From contig NZ_FOMR01000008.1 in the NCBI RefSeq assembly GCF_900112705.1, positions 124,001 to 188,000 of the forward strand: a stretch of DNA of 64,000 bases, in the 5' to 3' direction. The notes under the pieces are model-generated. The model did not search any database. It saw only the letters and a program-made list of their open reading frames with translations, and was not told where the DNA came from. The translations under genes were made by a program, and so were the position numbers. Below, in pieces: positions 45,202 through 53,790 of the stretch (position 1 is its first letter; each line of letters starts with the position of its first letter). This DNA comes from Lentibacillus persicus (GTDB lineage: Bacteria; Bacillota; Bacilli; Bacillales; Amphibacillaceae).

Positions 45202-46242
45202 TCACTTACTCGGCTTCACGACACATTTCAGTCCTTCTTTGCCGAGTGCCGTTTGGAAGGCTTTTTCTGTTTCCTCTAATGAAAATGTGTGCGTGATAAA
45301 TGATGAAAAATCAAGCAGACCTTCGTCAATCCATTTCACAGCTTCCATGTGCAGGTGCCGCGGCGCACCGTGCGTGCCGACCACCTTCAATTGTTTATAG
45401 ATAAAATGGTTCGGGTTAATCGGGTTTTCCGTCACCGGTTTAATCCCGGCGAACAATAACACCTTTCCGGTCGTGCGGGCGATTTCCAATGATTCGCGCT
45501 GTGCATCGGCAGATGGGGCGGTGACGATAACAGTATCAGCTCCGAGTCCGCCTGTTGCCGCTTTGACCTTTTCGATGGTATCTTCAGCCGATGGATCAAT
45601 CACCACATCAGCCCCGGCTTCTTTCGCTTTTTGCTGCCGGGTTTTAGAACGCTGGACAGCAATGACTTTGGCAGCTCCCATTCGTTTTAAAGCTGCAATA
45701 TACATGCATCCGATAGCCCCAGCGCCGTATACGACCACTGTTTCACCAGGTTTGGTGCCCACTTCATCTAACCCGCTCAGGACACACGAAAAGGGTTCAG
45801 ATAAACTGGCAAGCTCGTATGACGTGGTATCGGCAATTTTTTGAATCGATCCGTTTTGCACGAAAGCCGCGGGAAGCACCACGTATTCAGCAAAACCACC
45901 GTCTGCCTGGTAACCCATCGAATGGCCTTTGACACAGTGATGGCCTTCGTTTTGCTGGCAATAAATACATTCGCCGCATGGAATATGTGCCCCAAGCGTT
46001 ACGCGGTCTCCGGGTTTAAAACGCGTCACCCGCTCACCTGTTTCCACAACTTCTCCGGCAATCTCATGGCCGATAACCCGCGGGTAGTCAATCCGGTCAT
46101 CGCCATGGTTGTAAACTCTCAAGTCCGAGCCGCATACCCCGATGGCATGCACTTTTAATAAAATTTCATCCTGATTAACCGCCGGATCGTCTCGTTTTTG
46201 CGGCTCCAATTGCTGTTTGCCTGTCAGGGCGACTGCTTGCAT
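45202..46242 (-). CDS. Zinc-dependent medium-chain dehydrogenase
   Basis: The 346-aa enzyme has the catalytic zinc region HAIGVCGSDLRVY and IGHEIAGEVVETG, the structural Cys cluster CGECIYCQQNEGHHC and NAD-binding VYGAGAIGCMYIAALK. It is related to sorbitol/threonine dehydrogenases. It is read after glpD from the divergent, operator-bearing region at 47.9-48.1 kb, so it probably oxidises a polyol of the same regulon. AAGGGGGA precedes the ATG. Confidence 0.88.
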   Translation of the reverse strand: MQAVALTGKQQLEPQKRDDPAVNQDEILLKVHAIGVCGSDLRVYNHGDDRIDYPRVIGHEIAGEVVETGERVTRFKPGDRVTLGAHIPCGECIYCQQNEGHHCVKGHSMGYQADGGFAEYVVLPAAFVQNGSIQKIADTTSYELASLSEPFSCVLSGLDEVGTKPGETVVVYGAGAIGCMYIAALKRMGAAKVIAVQRSKTRQQKAKEAGADVVIDPSAEDTIEKVKAATGGLGADTVIVTAPSADAQRESLEIARTTGKVLLFAGIKPVTENPINPNHFIYKQLKVVGTHGAPRHLHMEAVKWIDEGLLDFSSFITHTFSLEETEKAFQTALGKEGLKCVVKPSK

Positions 46243-46265
46243 AGATGTTTCCCCCTTAAGATCAA

Positions 46266-47918
46266 TTATTCCTGCTGAAATGTTAATGCTTTTGCAATAA
46301 GATAGTCCATACTGGCGAGCTGTTTTTGCCGTGTTTCAAAGTCCCACTCGAGCACAGACTGCATTTCATCGGCTGCTGTTGCCATTGTCCGCTTTACTTT
46401 TTCAAGGTCGAATAACAGATAGCTTGATCGCCGGTCATAAAAATCAGCAAGTGTTGCAGCCATCTCATAGTCAACAGCGTATCGTACCTCAGCAGCTACG
46501 TTTCGTTGTTCATCATCGTTGTACAGATCATCGAAATCTTTTATGATTTTTAAAAGTGTTTCGGTATTGCTTCCATACTGTGTGACATACGCTCGAATGA
46601 TTTCTTTGGTCAGGCGCAAGTGACTGTATTGTTCATGCAGCTGATCAATCAGAGCAGTCATATCTTTTTTGGATGTAAAATTACCACCAGAAAATTTCAC
46701 CCGGTCTGTATTTGAAGGAGTTGGTTTTTGTTTCTCACGCTTTTCAATGTATTGCATGACCCGCTCAGCCATTTTATGATAGCCGGTCAGCTTGCCCCCG
46801 GCGATCGTAATCAAACCACTGTCGGATTCAAAAATTTCATCATGCCGTGATAACTCGGACGGGTTATCGCCGTCTTTGCCGATCAGCGGTCGAATGCCTG
46901 CCCAGCTAGAGGTGATGTCATCTACCTTCAAGTCCAGCGATGGGAAAATGGCATGCAGACAATCCAGCAAATAATCGACTTCCGAGCGTTTCACGTGAAT
47001 ATCATCCATATTGTCATCGTAGAGGGATTCCGTAGAACCGACGAATGTCTTATCTCCTTTTGGAATGACAGCAATCATGCGGCCTTTATGCTGAAAATAA
47101 GTCGGTGAGGCAACAGGCAGCTTGTCATAATCGAAAACGATATGAATCCCTTTGGCAAGCACCATATATTTTCCGGTAATAGGGCGGTCTTTTTCCCGCA
47201 CCTTATCAACCCATGGCCCGGCGGCATTGACGACGTGTGCCGCCTTGATTGTGAATGTTTGTTCGCCGATACGATCGCGGGCAACGACACCTTTGATTCG
47301 GTTGTTTTCATCTTTTAATACATCGGTCATTTCCGCATAATTCAAAATCGAAGCGCCTTTTTCAGCAGCGGTTTTGGCAGCTTCCATCGTCAGCCGGCTG
47401 TCATCCGTCCGGTATTCAACATAGATGCCGCTTCCTTTGACTGTTTTTGGGTTAAACAACGGCTCCTGCTTCAGCGTTTGCCGTTTTGAGTAAAGTTTAT
47501 GGCGCTCGGATTTTTCAACGCCTGCGAGCCGGTCGTAAATCGACAAACCAGCTTTTAATGTCGCTAAGTTATAAGATTCTTTTTTAACGATTGGAAAATT
47601 CATGTTAATCGGGTAGACGAGGTGACGCGCATTGTTATACACAATCGCCCGTTCTTGACCCGTTTCGCGCACCACAGGGAAATCCAATTTTTGCAGGTAT
47701 TTAAGCCCCCCGTGAATGAGCTTTCCGGAGCGGCTGCTTGTGCCGGATGCAAAGTCTTTTCTTTCAATTAAAGCTACTTTCAGACCTCGTGTTGCGGCAT
47801 CGAGCGCAATTCCGCTTCCGGTAATTCCACCCCCGATTACTAATACATCAAAGCGCTCCTTCTCCATTTCCTTTATGGCAGTGCCACGGAAAGTCGAAGA
47901 AAATGTGTTGTTCCCCAT
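46266..47918 (-). CDS. glpD: FAD-dependent glycerol-3-phosphate (or polyol-phosphate) dehydrogenase
   Basis: This roughly 550-aa membrane-associated flavoprotein has VLVIGGGITGSGIALDAATRGL, the ERKDFASGTSSRSGKLIHGGLKYL block (split motif), VNAAGPWVDK and WAGIRPLI. It fits GlpD, feeding electrons to quinone. EryB erythritol-phosphate dehydrogenases share this fold, and the polyol regulon setting leaves that option open. The frame is open to 47975, but the start at 47918 has GGGGTG 8 bases before it and precedes the homologous region. Its promoter overlaps the shared operator. Confidence 0.88.
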   Translation of the reverse strand: MGNNTFSSTFRGTAIKEMEKERFDVLVIGGGITGSGIALDAATRGLKVALIERKDFASGTSSRSGKLIHGGLKYLQKLDFPVVRETGQERAIVYNNARHLVYPINMNFPIVKKESYNLATLKAGLSIYDRLAGVEKSERHKLYSKRQTLKQEPLFNPKTVKGSGIYVEYRTDDSRLTMEAAKTAAEKGASILNYAEMTDVLKDENNRIKGVVARDRIGEQTFTIKAAHVVNAAGPWVDKVREKDRPITGKYMVLAKGIHIVFDYDKLPVASPTYFQHKGRMIAVIPKGDKTFVGSTESLYDDNMDDIHVKRSEVDYLLDCLHAIFPSLDLKVDDITSSWAGIRPLIGKDGDNPSELSRHDEIFESDSGLITIAGGKLTGYHKMAERVMQYIEKREKQKPTPSNTDRVKFSGGNFTSKKDMTALIDQLHEQYSHLRLTKEIIRAYVTQYGSNTETLLKIIKDFDDLYNDDEQRNVAAEVRYAVDYEMAATLADFYDRRSSYLLFDLEKVKRTMATAADEMQSVLEWDFETRQKQLASMDYLIAKALTFQQE

Positions 47919-47988
47919 TTTTTTACACCCCATCTGTTTTTCTTTTTGTGTGATGCTGCCGGCTGTAACCAGCAAAGATGTATCATCC

Positions 47989-48021
47989 TTTACAAACGTA
48001 ATGTATCAAATCATTTGTAAA
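47989..48021. promoter_or_regulatory. SorC-type operator between glpD and regulator 2
   Basis: TTTACAAACGTA and TCATTTGTAAA form an inverted repeat, with TTACA to TGTAA outer ends 31 bp apart (47990-48020). It lies between two divergent genes and can control both. Confidence 0.7.
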
Positions 48022-48024
48022 TGC

Positions 48025-48053
48025 TTGTAATTTTAGTATATTCCTTTTAAAAT
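48025..48053 (+). promoter_or_regulatory. Predicted sigma-A promoter of regulator 2
   Basis: TTGTAA and TAAAAT are 17 bases apart. The operator ends four bases upstream of the -35 box, a position more suited to activation. Confidence 0.45.
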
Positions 48054-48130
48054 AGTAAGTCAATAAAGGGCTTTCATATTAATAGATTTGAAATATAAAC
48101 AACGCGTGGAACGTCAGGGGGAAAAATGTA

Positions 48131-49090
48131 ATGGCAACTACGATCAAAGAACGCCAGCTCATGGAGAAAGTTTCCAAATTGTATTATCTCGAAGGCTGGA
48201 CACAAAACCAAATTTGCACAAAAGTCGGCTTATCCAGACCAATTGTTTCCAAATTACTGAAGCAAGCACGCAAAAAAAACATTGTCGAAATTCATATTAA
48301 GGACGAAACCGTTCATACCGTTGAATTGGAACGCTTACTCGAACGACAATACGCGTTGACCGAAGCGATTGTCGTTTCGGATTCGGATGAATTTCCCGGT
48401 GCAACGCGCAGGGCCATGGGCGAAGCGGCATCAGCTTATTTGCGGAATAAGCTGCCGACTATTCAAACGCTCGGAATTTCCTGGGGGAAGACGATCCGAT
48501 CGATGGTTGATCGATTTCAGGGTACTGAAACACCGCACGTCCACTTAGTTCCGTTAATTGGGGGAATGGGTCAAAGCCATGTTGAATACCATTCGAACCA
48601 GCTTGCATTTCAGCTCGCCCGAAAGCTCAATGCAAGTTCTTCTTATGTTTATGCACCGGCTTTTGCCGACAATAAAGCGATGAAAGCAGAGCTTATCAAG
48701 TCTAAAGACGTGGCAGCTATTATGGAAGAAGGGAAAAAGATAGATTTTGCGATTGTCGGGATCGGAAGTGTCACACATGATACCACAGGACTTGATATGG
48801 GTTATTTGAACGCATCCGACATCGCATCATTGGAAGCTTCGGGTGCGAAGGGCGATCTCAACTCATGGTTTTTTGATGCGGATGGAAATGAAGTCAGTCA
48901 TCCGATCAATGACCGGATCGTTGGTGCAAACCTTGATCGAATCAGGAGAATCCCTGAGGTGATGGCGCTGGCTGAAGGTGAACATAAAGTGCCAGCTCTA
49001 CACACCGCTTTGCGAGCCGGACTCATTAACAGTTTAGTGACCGATGAGCGCACGGCAGCAAATCTAGTAAACGTCTTTGGCGATCGCTAA
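48131..49090 (+). CDS. SorC-family sugar-binding transcriptional regulator 2
   Basis: This 319-aa protein has the same layout as regulator 1: helix-turn-helix (LYYLEGWTQNQICTKVGLSR) and SorC effector domain (LGISWGKTIRSMVDRF, LVPLIGGMGQSHVEYHSNQ, KGDLNSWFFDADGNEVSHPIN). I judge the pair about half identical by eye, with nearly identical recognition helix surroundings, so both may bind the shared operator. It lies just before the glucitol-type PTS operon. AGGGGGA precedes the ATG. Confidence 0.93.
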   Translation: MATTIKERQLMEKVSKLYYLEGWTQNQICTKVGLSRPIVSKLLKQARKKNIVEIHIKDETVHTVELERLLERQYALTEAIVVSDSDEFPGATRRAMGEAASAYLRNKLPTIQTLGISWGKTIRSMVDRFQGTETPHVHLVPLIGGMGQSHVEYHSNQLAFQLARKLNASSSYVYAPAFADNKAMKAELIKSKDVAAIMEEGKKIDFAIVGIGSVTHDTTGLDMGYLNASDIASLEASGAKGDLNSWFFDADGNEVSHPINDRIVGANLDRIRRIPEVMALAEGEHKVPALHTALRAGLINSLVTDERTAANLVNVFGDR

Positions 49091-49109
49091 ATTTTTCGAC
49101 GATTTTTTG

Positions 49110-49174
49110 TTGACAAATATCTGAAAGCGTTTTATCATTAGATTTACAAAAGTACAAAATATAACATTTGTAAA
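49110..49174 (+). promoter_or_regulatory. Promoter and SorC-type operator of the gut/srl PTS operon
   Basis: TTGACA (49110-49115) and TATCAT (49133-49138) are 17 bases apart, followed by TTTACAAAAGTA ... AACATTTGTAAA (49143-49174), outer TTACA-TGTAA distance 30 bp. The operator falls over the start of transcription. Confidence 0.75.
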
Positions 49175-49190
49175 GAGGGGTGCCAACATA

Positions 49191-49589
49191 ATGTGGGGAA
49201 CATTTATTATCGTTTTTGCTTCGATTTGGGGCCTGCAGTTTCTGCTGACACATTTTCAGGTGAAACACTATCAATCTGAAATCAGGAAGCTGAGCACACG
49301 TGACAGCGGCTATTTGGGAACCGGTTATTATAAAAAACGGTTCGGTACCGGGGCGATTATGCTGCTGGTATGCGATGAAGATGGTCGCATAACTGACGCG
49401 AAAGTCATGAAAGGGCTTACGGTGTTTTCGCGATTCAGAAACACACAGAAGCTGATCGGCATGAAGCTGGAAGAAAGCAAATTAGTCGATTTTCTGTCAA
49501 ATAAGGAACACGCCGCACTGACAAATGCGATTGAGATGATAACGAAAGAAATGAAAAAGAGAGAGGGGAATGAAGCATGGATTTCTTAA
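49191..49589 (+). CDS. gutM: GutM-family protein
   Basis: This 132-aa protein has an N-terminal hydrophobic helix (WGTFIIVFASIWGLQFLL), then a soluble GutM domain (LSTRDSGYLGTGYYKKRFGTG split, and VCDEDGRITDAKVMKGLTVFSRF). GutM is an accessory activator or assembly protein found with glucitol PTS genes. It overlaps srlA by 13 bases. GAGGGGTG precedes the ATG. Confidence 0.88.
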   Translation: MWGTFIIVFASIWGLQFLLTHFQVKHYQSEIRKLSTRDSGYLGTGYYKKRFGTGAIMLLVCDEDGRITDAKVMKGLTVFSRFRNTQKLIGMKLEESKLVDFLSNKEHAALTNAIEMITKEMKKREGNEAWIS

Positions 49590-50119
49590 TAACACTGGCT
49601 GAAGGCTTTATAGGCATGTTCCAGGAAGGCGGGGATACCTTCATGGGGCTCGTCACTGATATTATTCCATTATTAATCGCTTTAATTACCGCTGTAAACG
49701 CTTTGATTAAGTTTATCGGGGAAGAGCGCGTTTTTGCTTTTGCGCAAAAATGTACCAAGTACTTTTTCTTACGCTATACAATCTTCCCGTTTCTGGCAGT
49801 TTTCTTTCTAACGAACCCGATGTGTTATACGTTCGGTCGTTTTTTACCGGAACATAAAAAACCGGCGTTCTATGATTCAACGGTATCATTTGTCCACCCG
49901 GTAACAGGTCTTTTTCCACACGCAAATCCTGCTGAACTTTTCGTTTATACAGGTATAGCGGCCGGGATTACCGAACTTGGCCTTTCAACAGGCCCGTTGG
50001 CATTACGGTTCTTGCTTGTCGGTATTGTTGTCATGCTGCTGAGAGGTGTTGTAACGGAGTTTATTACAGCCCGCATGATTAAAAACAGAGATAGACAAAG
50101 CGAAAATTCCGTAGCGTAA
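49577..50119 (+). CDS. srlA: PTS glucitol/sorbitol-type EIIC component
   Basis: The 180-aa membrane protein matches SrlA in length and features: AEGFIGMFQEGGDTFMG, IIPLLIALITAVNALIKFIG, FFLTNPMCYTFGRFLPE, FVHPVTGLFPHANPAELFVY. It forms part of the membrane channel with SrlE. Substrate within this family need not be glucitol; no sorbitol-6-phosphate dehydrogenase (SrlD, SDR type) is in the operon. Confidence 0.92.
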   Translation: MDFLITLAEGFIGMFQEGGDTFMGLVTDIIPLLIALITAVNALIKFIGEERVFAFAQKCTKYFFLRYTIFPFLAVFFLTNPMCYTFGRFLPEHKKPAFYDSTVSFVHPVTGLFPHANPAELFVYTGIAAGITELGLSTGPLALRFLLVGIVVMLLRGVVTEFITARMIKNRDRQSENSVA

Positions 50120-50143
50120 TAAAAGAAATGAGGAGGCAAACCA

Positions 50144-51202
50144 ATGAGTAACTATAAAGCTGCAAAAGTATCCAAAGGCAGTTCCGGCTGGGGCGGACCG
50201 CTTGTCATTCAACCGGACGACTCACAAAAATATATCGTTTCGGTAACCGGCGGCGGTATTCACCCGGTGGCACAGGAAATCGCCGATAAAACAGGCGGCA
50301 TTGCCATCGACGGGTTTGAAAAATCGGTCGAAAAAAACGAAATGGCGTGTGCTGTTATCAATTGCGGCGGCACGGCGAGAAGCGGTGTCTATCCAAAAAT
50401 GGGAGTTTTGACGGTTAACGTATTCAGTAACTCACCATCAGGTCCGTTGGCAAAATTCATTAAAGAAGATAATTTTGTCTCAGGTGTCACCGTCGACCAC
50501 GTCGAAATGGCGGATGGCTCTGACGAAGGCGTTCAACAAAAACGTACAGGTGAAGCAAAAGACGAACAAAATGAGTCACTGCTCGATAAAGACGTTGCCA
50601 AAAAGACAAAAGAAGAAGCCAAGCAAAAAGTGGCTGCCAAAGAAGCAAGTGAAGGCAAGAAAAAGAATCCCGTTAATCGTGTCATTGAAGTGCTTGGTGA
50701 CAAAGTAGGTTTCGTTGTCAGCACATTTTTCCAGGCTGGACGGGATACCATTGATACCGTCATCAAAAACATTTTGCCGTTTATGGCATTCGTCAGTGTG
50801 TTGATGGGAATTATTACGTATACAGGCATTGGCGATCTGATTGCCAACTGGGTTTCCCCGCTTGCCGGATCGTTGGTCGGCATGCTGATTCTTTCACTGA
50901 TTGCATCCATTCCGGTTATTTCACCGCTGCTTGCACCGGGTGCTGTTATTGCTCAGGTTGTAGGTGTATTGATCGGGGTTGAAGTCGGTAAAGGCAATAT
51001 CCCGGCTCAAATGACATTACCGGCATTGTTTGCCATTAACCCGCAAGTAGGGACCGATTTTGTGCCGGTCGGGTTGACACTTGGTGAAGCAAAACCTGAA
51101 ACAATTGAAGTGGGTGTGCCGGCTGTGCTTTTCTCACGGTTAGTAACCGGTCCGATCGCTGTTGTGATCGCATACTTTGCAAGTTTTGGACTTTATAGCT
51201 GA
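50144..51202 (+). CDS. srlE: PTS glucitol/sorbitol-type EIIB(C) component
   Basis: This 352-aa protein has an EIIB domain (about 1-125) with the phosphorylated Cys near position 74 in VINCGGTARSGVYPKMG, a charged Lys/Glu-rich linker (about 130-180) and a membrane part (about 185-352) with ILPFMAFVSVLMGIITYTGIGD and SPLLAPGAVIAQVVG. Layout is standard for SrlE. It follows srlA by 25 bases with GAGGAGG. Confidence 0.93.
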   Translation: MSNYKAAKVSKGSSGWGGPLVIQPDDSQKYIVSVTGGGIHPVAQEIADKTGGIAIDGFEKSVEKNEMACAVINCGGTARSGVYPKMGVLTVNVFSNSPSGPLAKFIKEDNFVSGVTVDHVEMADGSDEGVQQKRTGEAKDEQNESLLDKDVAKKTKEEAKQKVAAKEASEGKKKNPVNRVIEVLGDKVGFVVSTFFQAGRDTIDTVIKNILPFMAFVSVLMGIITYTGIGDLIANWVSPLAGSLVGMLILSLIASIPVISPLLAPGAVIAQVVGVLIGVEVGKGNIPAQMTLPALFAINPQVGTDFVPVGLTLGEAKPETIEVGVPAVLFSRLVTGPIAVVIAYFASFGLYS

Positions 51203-51209
51203 GATCGAT

Positions 51210-51349
51210 GAGGCTGGGACAAAAATACATTTTAAAGTTAAAGGTGAACGATAATGAGGGCCAGCGGAGCATATTTCCGCAGCGGATTATCCCTATTCCT
51301 TCCTAATATCGTTCGTCTTTCATTTAAAACCATTTGTTTCAGTCTCTTA
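51210..51349. repeat. GAGGYTGGGACA-type intergenic repeat, copy 2
   Basis: It begins GAGGCTGGGACAAAAATACA and ends in a degenerate inverted copy (TTTAAAACCATTTGTTTCAG, then TCTCTTA). GAACGATAAT / ATATCGTTC pair inside it. It separates srlE from srlB, which has its own promoter right after. It resembles the element at 10016-10139. Confidence 0.6.
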
Positions 51350-51351
51350 CA

Positions 51352-51395
51352 TTGCAAACGTTTTTACGTATGTTATAATATAGAACAAATGTAAA
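51352..51395 (+). promoter_or_regulatory. Promoter and SorC-type operator of srlB-drl
   Basis: TTGCAA (51352-51357) and TATAAT (51374-51379) are 16 bases apart. A weaker operator, TTACGTATGTTA ... AACAAATGTAAA (51364-51395), with outer TTACG-TGTAA distance 31 bp, overlaps the -10 box. Confidence 0.6.
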
Positions 51396-51418
51396 CTTAA
51401 CGTCATGGAGGAATTCAG

Positions 51419-51784
51419 ATGTCAAATGCCTATTACAATATCAATGTCGTCGAAGTAGGAACTGAGGCGCCATTAATGACTGAAGAAAATATGATTATTT
51501 TGTTTAATGAAACCGTCCCAGCGGATTTAAAGAGCATCGCATTTGTGCATAACGGCGAGACCATTTCGGGGGAAATAAAAACCGGTGACAAAATGGTGAT
51601 CGATGGGGAAGCTTTTGAGATTCTTTTCGTTGGTGACAAAGTCAATGAAACGATGCAGGACTTGGGACATGCCACATTCCATTTTAATGGAGAAGCAACG
51701 TCAGAACTGCCTGGAACGGTTTGCCTTGAGAAAAAGTCAATTCCTGAAATCAGTGTCGGTTCCACCATTTCATTTGCAAGATAA
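51419..51784 (+). CDS. srlB: PTS glucitol/sorbitol-type EIIA component
   Basis: This 121-aa protein is the phosphocarrier of the glucitol family. The likely phosphorylated His is near position 44 in SIAFVHNGETISGEI. LGHATFHFNG and LPGTVCLE are family features. It passes phosphate to SrlE. GGAGG precedes the ATG. It is separated from srlA/srlE by a repeat but followed 30 bases on by the DRL gene, so it is probably co-transcribed with that gene. Confidence 0.92.
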   Translation: MSNAYYNINVVEVGTEAPLMTEENMIILFNETVPADLKSIAFVHNGETISGEIKTGDKMVIDGEAFEILFVGDKVNETMQDLGHATFHFNGEATSELPGTVCLEKKSIPEISVGSTISFAR

Positions 51785-51814
51785 TAGAAAATTCCACACG
51801 AGGAGTGAATCATC

Positions 51815-53101
51815 ATGTTAGGTATTAATCGTAAACTAGCAAATTTTGAAAAGTCAGGGTCGTACATTAAAGTCGGCCTAGTCGGGGCAGGGCAAATGGG
51901 ACGAGGCATGATTTCCCAGATTGAAAGTATGAAAGGCATGCGTGTCGTCATAACAGCGGACCTTGCTATTAATAATGTCAAAAATGCGTATGAAAATGCA
52001 GGCATCGACAGAGCAAATATTGTGGAAACCGATGAATTGGAAAAAGCCTGTGCTGCCGTCAGCCAGGATAAAGTCATCGCGACGAAAGACAGCAAACTGG
52101 TTACAGCGCTTTCCGAAGTGGATGTAGTCGTTGATGCAACCGGCGTGCCGAATATCGGTGCCGAAATTGCATGGGACAGTATTTTGAACAATAAACATAT
52201 CGTTATGCTGAACGTCGAGGCAGACGTGACCGTCGGTCCGCTTTTGAAAAAAATGGCGGATGCAAGCGGCGTCGTTTACACGGGTTCTGCCGGCGATGAG
52301 CCTGGTGCGTTAATGGAATTGTACGATTTTGCCGATGCAATGGGCTTTGAAATCGTAGCACTCGGCAAAGGAAAAAACAATCCACTCAACCTCGAATCCA
52401 ATCCGGACGTGACCGCTCAAGAAGCCGAGCAAAAAGGCTCGAGCCCGAAAATGCTGGCATCGTTCCAGGATGGCACAAAAACAATGGTAGAAATGAACTG
52501 TGTAGCGAATGCGACCGGCTTTGCACCTGATCAGCCCGGCATGCACGGGTTTGAAGGAAGTGTTGCTGACCTTCCGGGAATTTTTATTGAAAAAGACAAA
52601 GGCGGTAAGTTGAACGGAAGGCGAGTTGTTGATTTTGTCAATGGCGTCGCCCCAGGAGTTTTTGCCATTATTGCATCCGATAAAGATGAAGTGAACGCGG
52701 AAATGAAATACCTGAAAATGGGTGACGGACCAAACTATGTCCTTTACCGCCCGTACCATTTGACTAGTCTGGAAACGCCTTTGTCGATTGCCAAAGCTTA
52801 TTTTGATAACGAACCGACAATCGCCCCGCACTATGGCCTGCAGGGTGAGACAGTCGCCGTTGCTAAGAAAGATCTCGCTGAAGGTGACTACTTGGATGGC
52901 ATCGGCGGTTACTCGGTTTACGGGAAATTGTACAAGGCTGAAGAAGCTGAGCGCAATCACGCTCTTCCAATCGGCTTAGTTGATAGCAATGTGAAATTGA
53001 AAAACGCTGTCAAAAAAGGTGATGTCATCACGTATGACGATGTCGAGCAGACGAAAGAATCAACCATCTGGAAGCTGCGCGCGCTTCAGGATAAACAGTA
53101 G
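51815..53101 (+). CDS. DXR-like (DRL/DXR-II, COG4091) oxidoreductase with SAF domain
   Basis: This 428-aa protein has an N-terminal NAD(P)-binding domain (VGLVGAGQMGRGMI, about 20-33), the block DVVVDATGVPNIGAEIA, then MLNVEADVTVGPLL, GSAGDEPGALMELYDF, GKGKNNPLNLESNPD and YRPYHLTSLETPLSIAK, and a C-terminal SAF domain (about 345-428). These blocks match what I recall of the Brucella DRL enzyme, a homoserine-dehydrogenase-like protein that interconverts 1-deoxyxylulose 5-phosphate and 2-C-methylerythritol 4-phosphate. Here it sits between a polyol PTS and an acyloin-cleaving complex, so a catabolic direction is likely. GAGGAG precedes the ATG. Confidence 0.82.
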   Translation: MLGINRKLANFEKSGSYIKVGLVGAGQMGRGMISQIESMKGMRVVITADLAINNVKNAYENAGIDRANIVETDELEKACAAVSQDKVIATKDSKLVTALSEVDVVVDATGVPNIGAEIAWDSILNNKHIVMLNVEADVTVGPLLKKMADASGVVYTGSAGDEPGALMELYDFADAMGFEIVALGKGKNNPLNLESNPDVTAQEAEQKGSSPKMLASFQDGTKTMVEMNCVANATGFAPDQPGMHGFEGSVADLPGIFIEKDKGGKLNGRRVVDFVNGVAPGVFAIIASDKDEVNAEMKYLKMGDGPNYVLYRPYHLTSLETPLSIAKAYFDNEPTIAPHYGLQGETVAVAKKDLAEGDYLDGIGGYSVYGKLYKAEEAERNHALPIGLVDSNVKLKNAVKKGDVITYDDVEQTKESTIWKLRALQDKQ

Positions 53102-53194
53102 TAATTGAAAAGGGGGCCTGTGCTTGGTGGCGGAAGCCCTTGCTTGAAGGCAGTTCTTTGTAATTCAAATTTTTAAACTGCGAAAGTATGAGTT

Positions 53195-53660
53195 GGTACG
53201 TCGTTTACCGCTACGGAAATACACTTGGTGCTCGTCGTGTTGCAAGCAAATTCGGTGCAGCCGGCACTCCTCGCAACTTGCAGCGGATTCGGTGGATGTT
53301 TTGGCTCGTCGCTTTCCGCGGGCGGCTGGTGAGCCCACTTGCGCTGATGCGCTGCGCGGTCTCGCCTATGCCTTTGCTCCCGCAGGAGTCGGCGTGTATT
53401 TCCTTCGTTGACAATAGCTCATAGAAATTTTATAGGTTCATTCAGTGATGATAGTTACACACTCACACCAGCAGCTGGAATATGCGAGACTCCTGTGGGA
53501 CAGCGAGCCAAAGAGACCCCACAGTGAGCGGTTTTTGCTCACGAGGAGGCTCGTGGTGAGCCCACGGAAAGCGAGTATATTCCAGCTGCGTCGTAAGAGA
53601 GGCTAATGAAATTTTCACTACTTCGTGCTTTACATCAATTGCGAAGTAAAGAATGACAAA
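53195..53660 (+). repeat. Composite interspersed repeat, copy 2 (uninterrupted)
   Basis: The left part contains CGGAAATACAC, CTTTCCGCGGGCGGCTGG and CCTTTGCTCCCGCAGGAG. The right part has the 119-bp core 53471-53589 bounded by GCAGCTGGAATAT / ATATTCCAGCTGC. Compared with copy 1 it has about 90 extra bases in the left part (from about 53224) and lacks the IS110. It fills most of the gap 53102-53710. Open frames here have no ribosome sites. Confidence 0.85.
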
Positions 53661-53710
53661 ATTTCACATCAAAAGGCGTTTTGAATAACCAGGCGGGCAG
53701 GGGATTTACC

Positions 53711-53775
53711 TTGACCCGGCCGGGAATTCACTTTATAATAAAGTTACAAACGTAACAATTAAGAACATATGTAAA
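53711..53775 (+). promoter_or_regulatory. Promoter and SorC-type operator of the aco-like operon
   Basis: TTGACC (53711-53716) and TATAAT (53734-53739) are 17 bases apart, followed by TTACAAACGTAA ... AACATATGTAAA (53744-53775), outer TTACA-TGTAA distance 31 bp. It is almost the same as the operator at 44089 and places this operon under the polyol regulators. Confidence 0.78.
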
Positions 53776-53790
53776 TAAGGAGTGAAACGA

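Noticed and set aside
46987-47002. parS-like site CGTTTCACGTGAATAT in glpD
   Set aside because: It matches only 12 of 16 positions of the Bacillus parS consensus and is inside a coding region. A second partial match near 23428 is weaker still.
51815-53101. Homoserine dehydrogenase
   Set aside because: Only the NAD-binding part is related. The GKGKNNPLN and RPYHLTSLE blocks and the C-terminal SAF domain fit the DRL/COG4091 family, and no threonine or methionine genes are nearby.
53188-53424. Small ORFs in the composite repeat copy 2
   Set aside because: They lack ribosome sites, lie in a repeated noncoding element and do not stay intact in copy 1.
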